The notes: generated from the letters alone by a model not told the origin. Counted from the stretch's first letter, positions 47,831 to 57,537 are shown. The stretch: 64,000 nucleotides of DNA from Nocardiopsis mwathae (GCF_014201195.1 NZ_JACHDS010000001.1:3596001-3660000); one strand, 5' to 3'. Made by a program: numbers and translations.

Positions 47831-48481
47831 GTGGGAAATGAAACCGAGACCGAAGGCGCGCCCGACCGCCCGCAACGGTCAGGGGCGGGACGCCCGGTAC
47901 CGCTGTGGCTCGCGGCGGCCGTGGCGGCCCTCGCCCTCCTCGGCGGTTTCCTGCTGGGGCGCCCCGCGGTCCCGCTCGATACCAGCGCCGACGCGGGCTT
48001 CCTGCGCGACATGAGCGTCCACCACTCCCAGGCCGTCGACATGTCGATAGTGATCCTGGAGAAGACGGACGAGCCGAAACTCCGTACGGTGGCCCAGGAC
48101 ATCGCCCGCACCCAGCAGTCCCAGATCGGCCGCATGCAGGGGTGGCTGGTGCAGTGGGGCCTGAACATCCGCGGCGCCCAACCCCCCATGACCTGGATGG
48201 CCGGCCACGGCGCCCACGGTTCCGGCGAGGCGCCGGACACCATGCCCGGCTGGGCGTCGGAGGAGGAGATGAAGCGCCTGGAGGAGGCCGAAGGCGTCGA
48301 GGCGGAGGTCCTCTTCCTGCAGCTGATGATCGACCACCACAGGGGCGGCATCGACATGGCCGAAGCCGCGGTGTCGGCCGCCGACCGGCCCCTCGTCACC
48401 GACTTCGCGGCGGGCATGGCCGAGGCCCAGCAGGCAGAGATCGAGCTGATGGAGGACATGCTCGCCGACCGGGGTGCCTAG
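47831..48481 (+). CDS. DUF305 family (ferritin-like) exported protein
   Basis: 216 residues, GTG 47831 (AGGATGG upstream). An N-terminal hydrophobic anchor (LWLAAAVAALALLGGFLLG) is followed by a helical domain with two HxxxxDM motifs: FLRDMSVHHSQAVDMS and MIDHHRGGIDMAE. Met-rich outer surface suggests copper or other metal binding; that role is inferred from the family's occurrence in metal-related loci. Divergent from the DUF3105 gene. TAG stop is in CTAGGGCGTG. Confidence 0.9.
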   Translation: MGNETETEGAPDRPQRSGAGRPVPLWLAAAVAALALLGGFLLGRPAVPLDTSADAGFLRDMSVHHSQAVDMSIVILEKTDEPKLRTVAQDIARTQQSQIGRMQGWLVQWGLNIRGAQPPMTWMAGHGAHGSGEAPDTMPGWASEEEMKRLEEAEGVEAEVLFLQLMIDHHRGGIDMAEAAVSAADRPLVTDFAAGMAEAQQAEIELMEDMLADRGA

Positions 48482-48506
48482 GGCGTGTTCCACGAAACAC
48501 GCCGAG
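48478..48506 (+). terminator. Short CTAG-edged hairpin after the DUF305 gene
   Basis: CTAGGGCGTGTT and AACACGCCGAG: GGCGTGTT pairs with AACACGCC around CCACGA. The outer ends (CTAG...CGAG) resemble the MITE-like termini; may be a minimal remnant. Contains the gene's TAG stop. Confidence 0.5.
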
Positions 48507-48585
48507 AACGGCGATGACCGGGACGAAGGGCAGGACGACGCCGGGGGAATCGACGCCTGCGGCCGTGATCACCGGGGGTCGGGGA

Positions 48586-48622
48586 GCCGCAGGTGCCAAG
48601 GAGGCACCTGCGGCTTCTTCTT
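48586..48622 (+). terminator. Intrinsic terminator in the DUF305-cydA gap
   Basis: GCCGCAGGTGCC (48586-48597) pairs perfectly with 48603-48614, loop 5 nt, followed by TTCTTCTT. Should block read-through into cydA. Confidence 0.8.
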
Positions 48623-48863
48623 GCGTGTGGGGCCGGTGGTACCGGACCGGCACCGCTGTGGACGGGGGACCTTCGGCTCCCCGTGGGCGCACCGAGTGAC
48701 CTGGGATATCGCGTCCGTCCGGCTCTGCTCGGGCTTCGGGACGCAGGTCTAGCGTCACCACAGGGAGGCATCGGAGTCCGCGGCCGCGTACGCACGACAC
48801 GCGCAGGTCCCAGGGTCACGCGTGATCCACGCCTCCCGGCCCTCGCTCGATCACTGACATTGG

Positions 48864-48888
48864 GTAGTACTACACTTCGTAGTACTAC
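48864..48888 (+). promoter_or_regulatory. Double palindromic operator upstream of cydA
   Basis: Two copies of the self-palindrome GTAGTACTAC (48864-48873 and 48879-48888) separated by ACTTC. The last copy ends 36 bp before the cydA start. A possible -35 (CTGACA, 48854-48859) lies just upstream, so a protein here would overlap the promoter. The centre TACTAC-ACTTC-GTAGTA is reminiscent of BlaI/CopY-family operators (TACTACA-like half-sites), but the actual regulator is unknown. The 443-bp gap otherwise holds two hairpins and no gene. Confidence 0.65.
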
Positions 48889-48924
48889 GGCCCGTCGCCC
48901 ATAGGTCCCTGGAGAGGCGCTCAG

Positions 48925-50424
48925 ATGGACGCGTTGGATCTCGCGCGGTGGCAGTTCGGACTGACCACCGTGTACCACTTTCTGTTCGTACCGCTGACGA
49001 TCGGGCTGTCCGTCATCGTCGCCGCCCTGCAGACCGCGTGGTACCGCACCGGCAAGCACGAGTACCTGCAGGCGACCAAGTTCTTCGGGAAGCTCTTCCT
49101 GATCAACTTCGCCATGGGCGTCGTCACCGGCATCGTCCAGGAGTTCCAGTTCGGAATGAACTGGAGCGCCTACTCGACCTTCGTCGGCGACGTGTTCGGC
49201 GCCCCGCTCGCCATGGAGGCGCTGCTCGCGTTCTTCCTGGAGTCCACCTTCATCGGCCTGTGGATCTTCGGCTGGGACAAGCTCCCCCGCCGCGTCCACC
49301 TCGCCTGCATCTGGGCGGTGGCCGTCGGCACCAACCTCTCCGCCTACTTCATCCTGGCCGCCAACGCCTGGATGCGGAACCCCGTCGGCTACCGGATCAA
49401 CCCCGAGACCGGCCGCGCCGAACTCACCGACATCTGGGCCGTCCTGGCCAACCCGCAGGCCTGGTCCACCTACCTACACGTCGTCTCGGCCGCGTTCATC
49501 ACGGCCGGGCTGTTCGTCGTGGCCGTCAGCGCCTTCAAGCTCTGGCGCAACCGCGCCGAGAACGACACCGGCGAGCCCGGCGTCGTCCCGCCGAAGAACG
49601 ACCACGAGCTGTTCCGCAAGACCATGCGAGCCGGCATGGTCGTGACCCTCCTCGCCGGGATCATCGTCGTCTTCTCCGGCGACCACCAGGCCAAGCTCGC
49701 CGCCGAGTACGAGCCCATGAAGCTCGCCGCCGCCGAGGCCCTGTGGGACACCGAGGAGGGCGCCGACTTCTCCGTCTACGCGGTCGGCGACACCGACGCG
49801 GGCGTCAACACGATCGACGTCACCATCCCCAACGTGCTGAGCTTCCTGGCCACCGGCGAGTTCGACGGCGAAGTGCACGGCATGAACAACCTCCAGAACG
49901 CCTACGAGGAGCTCTACGGTCCGGGCGACTACATCCCCAACGTCTTCGTCACCTACTGGTCGTTCCGGCTGATGATGGGGCTGGGCCTGGCCGGCGTGGC
50001 CCTGTCCGCCATCGGTCTGCTGCTCACCCGCAAGCAGCGGATGCCCGAGCCGCGCACCACCCCGGCCTGGCTGCCGGGCTGGACGAAGAACGGCTTCTAC
50101 TTCGCCGCCATGCTGGCGCTGCCCGCCGCCCTGGCCGCCAACATCTTCGGCTGGCTGCTGACCGAGATGGGCCGCCAGCCCTGGACCGTCCGCGGCGAAC
50201 TGCTCACCGCCAACAGCGTCTCCCCCGGTGTGAGCCTCGGCATGGTGGCCACCAGCCTCACCCTGTTCACCCTCACCTACGGGGTACTCGCGGTGATCGA
50301 AGCCGGGCTGCTGTGGCGCTACATCAAGGCCGGACCCTCGCACGTCGTCCCCGACCTCGATGAGGACGGCGACGACGGCGACGGCGACTCCGGCGACCGC
50401 CCCGTCCCCGCGTTCGTCTACTAG
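48925..50424 (+). CDS. cydA: Cytochrome bd oxidase subunit I
   Basis: 499 residues with about nine transmembrane helices. Conserved parts: TVYHFLFVPLTIGLSV (heme-b595 His), NFAMGVVTGIVQEFQFGMNW, ALLAFFLESTFIGLWIFGWD, and GWLLTEMGRQPWTVRG. The short Q-loop form is seen. Oxidises quinol and reduces oxygen with high affinity. ATG 48925 with GGAGAGG. First of cydABDC. Confidence 0.97.
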   Translation: MDALDLARWQFGLTTVYHFLFVPLTIGLSVIVAALQTAWYRTGKHEYLQATKFFGKLFLINFAMGVVTGIVQEFQFGMNWSAYSTFVGDVFGAPLAMEALLAFFLESTFIGLWIFGWDKLPRRVHLACIWAVAVGTNLSAYFILAANAWMRNPVGYRINPETGRAELTDIWAVLANPQAWSTYLHVVSAAFITAGLFVVAVSAFKLWRNRAENDTGEPGVVPPKNDHELFRKTMRAGMVVTLLAGIIVVFSGDHQAKLAAEYEPMKLAAAEALWDTEEGADFSVYAVGDTDAGVNTIDVTIPNVLSFLATGEFDGEVHGMNNLQNAYEELYGPGDYIPNVFVTYWSFRLMMGLGLAGVALSAIGLLLTRKQRMPEPRTTPAWLPGWTKNGFYFAAMLALPAALAANIFGWLLTEMGRQPWTVRGELLTANSVSPGVSLGMVATSLTLFTLTYGVLAVIEAGLLWRYIKAGPSHVVPDLDEDGDDGDGDSGDRPVPAFVY

Positions 50425-50435
50425 GAGCCGCCGCA

Positions 50436-51503
50436 ATGGACCTCGACCTCGCACTCATCTGGTTCCTCGCCATCGCGATCCTCTGGACCGGCTACTTCGT
50501 CCTGGAGGGATTCGACTTCGGCGTCGGCATGCTGCTGCCGGTCATCGGCAAGGACAACACCGACCGCCGGGTCATGATCAACTCCATCGGCCCGATCTGG
50601 GACGGCAACGAGGTGTGGGTGATCACCGCGGTCGGCGCCACGCTGGCCGCCTTCCCGGCCTGGTACGCCTCCATGCTCAGCGGCTTCTACCTGCCGATGC
50701 TGATCATCCTGCTGGCGCTGATCGTGCGCGGCGTCGCCTTCGAGTACCGCGGCAAGGGCGACACCGATCGGTGGCGCGCACGGTGGGACGCGGCCATCAT
50801 CTTCGGCAGCACCGCCCCGGCCCTGCTGTGGGGCCTGATCTTCGCCAACCTGATCCGCGGCCTGCCCATGGACGCCGACCACGTCGTCTCCGCCGGGCTG
50901 CTCGACATGCTCAACCCCTACGCCCTGCTCGGCGCGGCCACGACGATGTCGCTGTTCGTGCTCCACGGCGCGGTGTTCCTCACCCTCAAGACCGACGGCG
51001 AGGTCCGCGTGCGCTCCCGCGCGCTGCTGATCCGCGTCGCCTGCGTGGCGATCCCGGTGACACTGGCGTTCCTCACCTGGACCCAGCTGGCCTACGGCAA
51101 GCCGTGGACCTGGCCGGTCGCCGTCGTCGCGGGCACCGCACTGGTCATCGGGGTGATCCTGGGCGCCCGGGGCCGCGAGGGCTGGTCCTTCACCGCCACC
51201 GCCGCCACGATCATCGCGCTCTCGGTCGTCATCTTCGGGGCGATGTTCCCGACGGTGCTCCCCTCCACCACCGACCCCGCCTACAGCCTCACCATCGCCA
51301 ACGCGTCCTCCGCGCCCTACACGCTCACCGTGATGTCGTGGGTCGCGGTCGTGTTCCTCCCGCTGGTGCTCGCCTACCAGGCGTGGAGCTACTGGGTGTT
51401 CCGCAAGCGCGTCACCCGCGAGCACATCGAGCCGGTCCCCGCTTACGGTGGATCCGGCAGCGGTGACGCCGACGGTCCCGCCGCATCGCCCGGCACCGGC
51501 TGA
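50436..51503 (+). CDS. cydB: Cytochrome bd oxidase subunit II
   Basis: 355 residues, about nine helices. LIWFLAIAILWTGYFVLEGF, DFGVGMLLP, GPIWDGNEVWVITAVGATLA and AFPAWYASMLSGFYLP, then VAFEYRGKG, are the CydB core. Follows cydA by 11 bp; the pair forms the oxidase. Confidence 0.97.
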   Translation: MDLDLALIWFLAIAILWTGYFVLEGFDFGVGMLLPVIGKDNTDRRVMINSIGPIWDGNEVWVITAVGATLAAFPAWYASMLSGFYLPMLIILLALIVRGVAFEYRGKGDTDRWRARWDAAIIFGSTAPALLWGLIFANLIRGLPMDADHVVSAGLLDMLNPYALLGAATTMSLFVLHGAVFLTLKTDGEVRVRSRALLIRVACVAIPVTLAFLTWTQLAYGKPWTWPVAVVAGTALVIGVILGARGREGWSFTATAATIIALSVVIFGAMFPTVLPSTTDPAYSLTIANASSAPYTLTVMSWVAVVFLPLVLAYQAWSYWVFRKRVTREHIEPVPAYGGSGSGDADGPAASPGTG

Positions 51504-51523
51504 GAAAGGATCCGCGTCCCGCG

Positions 51524-53350
51524 ATGAAGCCCCTCGACCCACGACTCGTCCGCACCGCGCGGGCGGTCCGGGTGCACCTGGTCGTCACCGTCGTCAGCGG
51601 ACTGGCGATCACCGCTCTGATCCTCGCCCAGGCGTGGCTGCTGGCGCACGTCATCGCCGGTGTCACGGCCGGGGCGGGGGCGGACGGCCTGTCGTGGGCG
51701 ATCACGGCCGTCGCGGCGGTCGCGGTCGCCCGCGGGGTCCTGTCGTACGGGGCCGAGGCGGCGGCCCTGCGCTCGGCCGCGCAAGCCAAATCGCAGCTGC
51801 GCCGCCGCCTCGTCGCCCACGTGACGGGGACGCACACAAGCTCCGACGCCGCCGCATCCCCGGATGCGGACGGCGTCGGGACCTCGGGGCCGGTCTGGTT
51901 GTCAGGGCAGGCCGGAACCGATCAGGGGGCGGGCACTCCCCGCGCCGGTGAACTGGTCACACTCGCCACGCGTGGCCTCGATGCGCTGGATGACTACTTC
52001 GCCCGGTATCTGCCGCAGCTGGTGCTGGCGGTGCTCGTCCCCCTCTCCGTCCTCATCGTCGTGTTCAGCGCCGACATGCTGTCCGGCGCCATCATCGCGG
52101 TGACGCTGCCGCTGATCCCGATCTTCATGGCCCTGGTCGGCTGGCACACCCAGGCACGCACCGAGCGCCAGTGGCACCTGCTCAACCGCCTGGGCGGGCA
52201 CTTCCTCGACGTCGTCGAGGGGCTGCCCACGCTCGCCGTCTTCCGCCGCGCCAAGGCCCAGGCCGAGATCATCCGCCGCATCACCGACGAGCACCGCCGC
52301 ACCACCATGTCGACGCTGCGCGTGGCGTTCCTGTCGGCGCTGGTCCTGGAGCTGCTGGCCACGCTGTCGGTCGCGCTGGTCGCGGTCGAGGTCGGGCTGC
52401 GGCTGATGTACGGGATGCTCGACTACCAGACCGCGCTGCTGGTGCTGATCCTCGCCCCCGAGGCCTACCTGCCGCTGCGCGAGGTGGGGGCGCGCTTCCA
52501 CGCCAGTATGGAGGGCGTCGCCGCCGCCGAGCAGGTGTTCAAGGAGCTCGACCGCGGCCGCGGAACCCCCGTCGGCCGGCGTGGCGGCCACCGAGCGGCC
52601 TCGCCTGCGCCCACCGCTCCCGCGGGCCCCGCGCGGATCGACCTGGAGCGGGTGTCCCTCACCTACCCCGGCCGCGACGTTCCCGCGCTGCGCGAGGTCG
52701 ACCTGAGTATCGAGCCGGGGCGCCGCCTGCTGCTCACCGGCCCCAGCGGGTCGGGCAAGAGCTCGCTGCTGGCGCTGCTGCTGAGGTTCACCGAGCCCAC
52801 CGAGGGAGCGATCCGCGTGCAGGACGCGGCCGCCCACCCCGCGGCGGCTTCCGGAGACGGCGCCGGGTGGACGCCGCTGGCCGACGTCCCCGTCGAGCAG
52901 TGGCGGCGGCGGATCGCCTGGGTCCCCCAGCACCCCTACCTGTTCGACGACACCGTCGCCGGCAACATCCGCCTCGGCGCCCCCGATGCCGCCCTCGACG
53001 AGGTGCGGCGCGCCGCCCGCCTCGCCGAGGCCGACGCCTTCGTCGCGGCCCTCCCGGACGGCTACGACACCCGGCTGGGCGAGCGCGGCGCCCGGCTCTC
53101 CGCCGGGCAGCGCCAGCGCATCGCCCTGGCCCGCGCGTTCCTGCGGGACGCCCCCGTCGTGCTGCTCGACGAGCCGACCGCGCACCTCGACCCGGACAAC
53201 GCCGCGGCCGTGCGCACCGCCGTCGGGCGCCTGCTGGAGGGCCGTACCGGCATCATCGTCGCCCACGACACCGGCTGGGCCGACCTGGTCGACGCCGTCG
53301 TGCACGTCGATGCCGGACGGGTCGGCACCGGACTGGAGGCCCGGCCATGA
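51524..53350 (+). CDS. cydD: ABC exporter CydD (thiol exporter for bd oxidase assembly)
   Basis: 608 residues. Six N-terminal membrane helices (about 15-310), then the nucleotide-binding domain: Walker A TGPSGSGKSSLLALLLRF, LSAGQRQRIALARAFLRD, and VVLLDEPTAHLDPD. With CydC exports glutathione/cysteine-type thiols and is needed for cytochrome bd assembly. An extra loop (VTGTHTSSDAAASPDADGVG, about 105-130) is unusual. Stop overlaps the cydC start (ATGA). Confidence 0.93.
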   Translation: MKPLDPRLVRTARAVRVHLVVTVVSGLAITALILAQAWLLAHVIAGVTAGAGADGLSWAITAVAAVAVARGVLSYGAEAAALRSAAQAKSQLRRRLVAHVTGTHTSSDAAASPDADGVGTSGPVWLSGQAGTDQGAGTPRAGELVTLATRGLDALDDYFARYLPQLVLAVLVPLSVLIVVFSADMLSGAIIAVTLPLIPIFMALVGWHTQARTERQWHLLNRLGGHFLDVVEGLPTLAVFRRAKAQAEIIRRITDEHRRTTMSTLRVAFLSALVLELLATLSVALVAVEVGLRLMYGMLDYQTALLVLILAPEAYLPLREVGARFHASMEGVAAAEQVFKELDRGRGTPVGRRGGHRAASPAPTAPAGPARIDLERVSLTYPGRDVPALREVDLSIEPGRRLLLTGPSGSGKSSLLALLLRFTEPTEGAIRVQDAAAHPAAASGDGAGWTPLADVPVEQWRRRIAWVPQHPYLFDDTVAGNIRLGAPDAALDEVRRAARLAEADAFVAALPDGYDTRLGERGARLSAGQRQRIALARAFLRDAPVVLLDEPTAHLDPDNAAAVRTAVGRLLEGRTGIIVAHDTGWADLVDAVVHVDAGRVGTGLEARP

Positions 53351-55128
53351 CCGCGACGCCCGACACCCTGCCGACGCCGGACGCCGGACGCGATCCGCTG
53401 CGGCGGATGATCGCGCTGGCGTGGCCGCGCGGCCGCCGATTCGCGCTCGGCGTGCTGCTGGGTGCCCTGGCCACGGGGTCCGGCGTGGCGCTGCTCAGCG
53501 TGGCCGCATGGCTGCTGGCCACCGCGGCCGAGCACCCGCCGATCACGGCGCTGAGCGTGGCGGTGGTGGCCACCCGTGCCCTGGGCGTGTCCCGGGGCCT
53601 GACGCGCTACCTGGAGCGCCTGGTCACCCACGACGCCGCGTTCCGGACGCTGGCCGACGTGCGGGTGCGGGTCTACGAGCGTCTCGCCCGCACCGAGCCG
53701 GTTCGTCGGTTCCGCTCCGGAGACCTGGTCTCCCGGCTGGTCAGCGACACCGACGCCACCCAGGACCTGCTGGTCCGGGGGCTGACTCCGCCGCTGGTGG
53801 CGGTGCTGACCGGCGGCGTGGCGGTGGCGTTCTGCACGGCGCTGCTGGCCCCCGGCGGCCTGCTGCTCCTCGCCGGGCTGCTGCTGGCCGGGCTGGCCGT
53901 CCCACTGATGGCCGCGGCACTGGGTCGGGGGCCGGGTCGGCGCCAGGCCGCGGCGCGCGGCGAACTGTCCACCGCGCTGGTCGACACCCTCCATGGCGCC
54001 CCCGACCTGGTCGCCTACGGTGCGATGGACCGGGCGGTGCGACGGGTCGAGGAGGCCGACGCCGAGCTCACCCGGGTCGCCCGCCGCGACTCCGCGCTGC
54101 TGGGCTTCGGCGCCGGGGCCACCGCACTGATCACCGGACTGACCGTGTGGGGCGCGCTGGCCCTGAGTGTCGCCGCGGTGGAGGACGGCACACTGCACGC
54201 GATCCCGATGGCGGTGCTGGTGCTGACCACGCTGGCCGCCTTCGAGATCGTGGCCCCGCTGCCGGCGGTGGCCGCCCGTCTGGGCGCCATTCGGGCCGGC
54301 GGGGAGCGGCTGTTCGGCGTGCTCGACACCCCGCCGTCGGTGACCGCGCCCGGGTCGGGCACCGTGACCGAGCGCCCCCTCCTCGACGGTTCGGCCGACG
54401 CGACCGCACTGCGCGTCCGCGGCCTGCGGGTGCGCTACGGCCCCGAGGAGCCCTGGGCGCTGGACGGGGTGGACCTGGACATCGCCCCCGGACGCACGGT
54501 GGCGGTGCTGGGGCCGAGCGGCGCAGGGAAGAGCACCCTGGCCGCGGTCCTGCTGCGGTTCCGCGATCCGGACTCCGGGACGGTGGAGCTCGGCGGCACC
54601 GACATCACCGGCGTCCCGGTGGACGAGGTGCGGCGGGTGATCAGCGGAGTGCCCCAGGACCCGCACGTTTTCGCCAGCACGCTACGGGAGAACCTGCGGC
54701 TGGCCCGGCCGGGCTGCACCGACGAGGAGATCCGGGCGGCGCTGCGCCGCGCCCGGCTGGCCCACGAGGTGGAGGCCATGCCCGACGGCCTGGACACCGA
54801 GGTCGGTTCGCACGGGGCGCGACTCAGCGGCGGCATGCGCCAGCGGCTGGCGCTGGCCCGCGCGCTGCTGGCCGCGCCCCGGGTACTCGTGCTCGACGAG
54901 CCCACGGCCCACCTGGACCCCGACACTCGCGACGCCGTGGTCACCGACCTGCTCGACGCGGCGGAAGGGTACTCGACGCTGCTGATCACCCACGACCTCG
55001 CGGGGCTGGACCGGGTGGACGAGGTCTACGTGGTCGCCGAGGGGAGGGTGCTGCAGCACGGCACCCCCGCCGAACTGGCCGCACGCGAGGGCTGGTACCG
55101 CGACGCCTTGGCGGCGGGGACGGGCTGA
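53347..55128 (+). CDS. cydC: ABC exporter CydC
   Basis: 593 residues. Six membrane helices followed by Walker A GPSGAGKSTLAAVLLRF, LSGGMRQRLALARALLAA and VLVLDEPTAHLDPD, then ITHDLAGLDRVDEV. ATG 53347 in the overlapping ATGA; the longer frame is rejected. Heterodimer with CydD; last gene of the operon. Confidence 0.93.
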   Translation: MTATPDTLPTPDAGRDPLRRMIALAWPRGRRFALGVLLGALATGSGVALLSVAAWLLATAAEHPPITALSVAVVATRALGVSRGLTRYLERLVTHDAAFRTLADVRVRVYERLARTEPVRRFRSGDLVSRLVSDTDATQDLLVRGLTPPLVAVLTGGVAVAFCTALLAPGGLLLLAGLLLAGLAVPLMAAALGRGPGRRQAAARGELSTALVDTLHGAPDLVAYGAMDRAVRRVEEADAELTRVARRDSALLGFGAGATALITGLTVWGALALSVAAVEDGTLHAIPMAVLVLTTLAAFEIVAPLPAVAARLGAIRAGGERLFGVLDTPPSVTAPGSGTVTERPLLDGSADATALRVRGLRVRYGPEEPWALDGVDLDIAPGRTVAVLGPSGAGKSTLAAVLLRFRDPDSGTVELGGTDITGVPVDEVRRVISGVPQDPHVFASTLRENLRLARPGCTDEEIRAALRRARLAHEVEAMPDGLDTEVGSHGARLSGGMRQRLALARALLAAPRVLVLDEPTAHLDPDTRDAVVTDLLDAAEGYSTLLITHDLAGLDRVDEVYVVAEGRVLQHGTPAELAAREGWYRDALAAGTG

Positions 55129-55150
55129 GCCCCGGGCCGCACCGCGGTGG

Positions 55151-55711
55151 TCACAGCTCGACGGGCGCCGATCCGAACGCCACGGAGAAGCGCTCGCACC
55201 AGATGACGACGCTGGTCATATCGTCGATGTCGGCGCCGGCGGGGATCTCGTAGTTGGCGTTGCCGTGGGTGCCCTTCAGGGCGCCGAGGGGCACGTAGTC
55301 GCCGTTGTCGTATTTGAACCAGTCGCCGCCGGCCTCCTGGTCGGTCAGCCACACCTTGAGGTCGGGGCCGTCGCTGGAGGCCAGGTCCTCCAGGCGGACG
55401 ATGCGGCTGCCGTCGGCCAGTTCGACGATCTTCGCGGTGCCGGTGGTCTCGTGCTCCTGGCTGACGAACTCGCCCTCGGAGAGTACGCGGGGTTCGGCGT
55501 CGGCGGTGTCCTCCGCGCCGTCCTCCCCCGGTCCGGCCCCGTCGCCCGGTGCGGCGGGGGCGGCTGCGGGCAGCTCCTCGTTCACCGTCGAGCTGGTGAA
55601 CACCCGCCAGGGCTGGAAGGCCCACAGCCCCACGCCGACCACGACGGTCAGTACGGCGGCGGTGGCCCAGATCAGCGGACGCAGCCGCTTGGAGATGGTC
55701 AGGGACATCAC
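55151..55711 (-). CDS. DM13-domain protein, membrane-anchored
   Basis: 186 residues. One N-terminal transmembrane helix (IWATAAVLTVVVGVGLWAF), an acidic spacer (about 50-75), then a DM13 domain: EGEFVSQEHETTGTAKIVEL, GPDLKVWLTDQ, GNANYEIPAGADID, and the ending VIWCERFSVAFGSAPVEL with the single conserved Cys. DM13 domains are proposed electron-transfer modules; location after cydC on the opposite strand may be coincidental. Confidence 0.88.
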   Translation of the reverse strand: MMSLTISKRLRPLIWATAAVLTVVVGVGLWAFQPWRVFTSSTVNEELPAAAPAAPGDGAGPGEDGAEDTADAEPRVLSEGEFVSQEHETTGTAKIVELADGSRIVRLEDLASSDGPDLKVWLTDQEAGGDWFKYDNGDYVPLGALKGTHGNANYEIPAGADIDDMTSVVIWCERFSVAFGSAPVEL

Positions 55712-55848
55712 GGGTCTCCTGTCGGTTCCGGGGACGGCTCTCGGGTGCGGACGCGGTCGGTGGGGCCGCGCCTGTTGTTCGGAGCCGACCCCGTCAAGGA
55801 GACGTTCACAGCGACGCTATTTCTGTCGTCTTCGAGGGGACCTCAGGG

Positions 55849-56070
55849 TCACAGGAGTTCTCGGAGCTCGTCTGCGCTCAACCCGGCCTGGGTGGGGATC
55901 GACGTCATCGTGCCACGCTTGATCTCCTTATGCAGCGGCACGATGACCCGCCGACTGTCTCTCCGCAGCTTCACATGATCGCCACGAGTACCGACCTGTG
56001 TGAACCCGATCTTCTCCAGGGCACGCACGACCTTCTGGCCTGAAGTGATCGGCAATCGCGAAGGACTCAC
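55849..56070 (-). CDS. hicA: HicA family toxin (mRNA interferase)
   Basis: 73 residues. LPITSGQKVVRALEKIGFTQ, then TRGDHVKLRRDSRRV with the catalytic His, and IVPLHKEIKRGT plus a C-terminal helix (LSADELRELL). dsRBD-like fold that cleaves mRNA. GTG 56070 overlaps the hicB stop (GTGA). Antitoxin first, toxin second. Confidence 0.93.
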   Translation of the reverse strand: MSPSRLPITSGQKVVRALEKIGFTQVGTRGDHVKLRRDSRRVIVPLHKEIKRGTMTSIPTQAGLSADELRELL

Positions 56071-56297
56071 GCGGACAAACGCACATCCACGGACGTGACG
56101 AAGCCGGGTTCATCGGGAGTTTCCATCGGAAGTTCTTCGTCCTCGAAGTACAGTTCGAGGGCCTCTCTCAGGTTCTCGACGGCTTCCTCGATGGTCTCGC
56201 CTTGCGAGGCGACCTCGACCTCGACAGCCCGAGCGACGTATCCGCCGAGCTCGGAGTCAGGCGTGATGGTCGCGGTCAGACGCAGGGTGCGCTCCAT
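56067..56297 (-). CDS. hicB: HicB family antitoxin
   Basis: 76 residues: MERTLRLTATITPDSELGGY, VARAVEVEVASQGETIEEAV, ENLREALELYFEDEE and VTSVDVRLSA. This is the HicB partial RNase-H fold; no C-terminal DNA-binding domain is present, so transcriptional autoregulation is uncertain. The longer upstream frame is rejected because ATG 56297 starts the conserved fold. Confidence 0.9.
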   Translation of the reverse strand: MERTLRLTATITPDSELGGYVARAVEVEVASQGETIEEAVENLREALELYFEDEELPMETPDEPGFVTSVDVRLSA

Positions 56298-56607
56298 GGG
56301 GCCAACTGTACATAGCAACTGAATCGATTGCCTGTTGACTGTGCATATACGTAGAGGCGATCGGTGCAGGGGCCTCCAGCCAGTCGGGACGCCGCAGCCG
56401 CTCCTGCGCCCCAACAGTTAACCGAAACCCCACCCTCCGACGGTTCTCATGCGATGATTGTCAGCTCATCCGGTGCGACGTTCCGTGAGGAAATGTCGGC
56501 GGCCGGTCATAGGGTCACCACTGTTGAGACGGTCGTCAGGGGCGGTTGAGGCCTCTGCCGGGGTAGGACGGGCCCCGGCAGGGCCCTGAGTCGCCCGCGT
56601 CCGCGTG

Positions 56608-56982
56608 TCAGGCGCGCGCGGACGGTAGGGCGGCCTCCTGCGGTGCCCCGCCGCCGCCCGCGGGGTCGATGCGCCCGGTGCGCGACGCCCAGCGTTCGAA
56701 GACGACGGTGCCGAACGGCGGCACGCTCGCCACCAGCCCGAGCACGGCGGTCAGCGTGCTCCAGCCGAGCCGGTACCAGGCCAGCACCGCGACCGCCACG
56801 TAGACGATGAACGCGACCCCGTGGATCGGGCCGAAGATCTGCACGCCGATCTCGTTGTGCACGACCACGTACTTGAAGAACATCCCGACCAGCAGCCCGG
56901 CCCAGGTGACGGCCTCGACGGCGGCGATGGCCCGGAAGGCGGTCAGGACCTGCCGGGGAGAGACGGTGGACGCGAGGGACAC
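56608..56982 (-). CDS. DUF3817 membrane protein
   Basis: 124 residues with three hydrophobic segments. TAFRAIAAVEAVTWAGLLVG, MFFKYVVVHNEIGVQIFGPI, HGVAFIVYV and the ending GTVVFERWA are the DUF3817 pattern. Function unknown. Confidence 0.88.
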   Translation of the reverse strand: MSLASTVSPRQVLTAFRAIAAVEAVTWAGLLVGMFFKYVVVHNEIGVQIFGPIHGVAFIVYVAVAVLAWYRLGWSTLTAVLGLVASVPPFGTVVFERWASRTGRIDPAGGGGAPQEAALPSARA

Positions 56983-57537
56983 GTGGGCTCCTGTTCGATG
57001 CGGACGTCGCGGACGGGTGCCGGCGCGCAGGTCACGAGGGGTGGGGGCGGAGGGCGACCGCGGGTTCGGGCCACCGGTTCCGCACGGAGACTATCCGAAA
57101 ACAACCTGTACGGTCGGTTCGCCGCTACAGGGGTGGTTTCACCGGGCGACGGCGCCGCCACACACCACGAGCACGCTTTCCGACAGACCCCTGCGTCACC
57201 GGGAACCGGCTGGAACTCCGCCCGCATCCATCGTAGGACCGGGTTTCGGTTACGACATATCGGGCTTTACGGACACCAGGGCACCCGGCGGACGCGCAGG
57301 TCAGCGGAACGCCGGGAATCCACTCGAAAAGACCTTCGAAAGACTCTTGAAGCATCCGCCATGACCTGCACGTATGCCGCCTGTATCGCCCGCCCGCACC
57401 AGACGTGCAACCGCCTGCAGCGCGGCGTTTGCCGGAATTCCGCCGCGAGCATGTCCACGGTGAGACGCGCTGGTTGGCACCAACCCCTTCCCCACGCGAC
57501 TTCCCACGTCAGGCAAGCGACCGGAGGAACACACGAC
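56983..57537. other. Intergenic region before the helicase gene
   Basis: 555 bp between divergent genes. Overlapping small ORFs here lack family resemblance and ribosome sites. It must hold promoters for the DUF3817 gene and the helicase; none was recognised with confidence. Confidence 0.35.

Noticed and set aside
52171-53346. Long open frame continuing upstream of cydC
   Set aside because: Overlaps cydD in another frame; cydC begins at the ATGA overlap with family-like N-terminus.
56364-56549. 61-codon ORF between hicB and the DUF3817 gene
   Set aside because: No ribosome site, unusual composition, no family resemblance.
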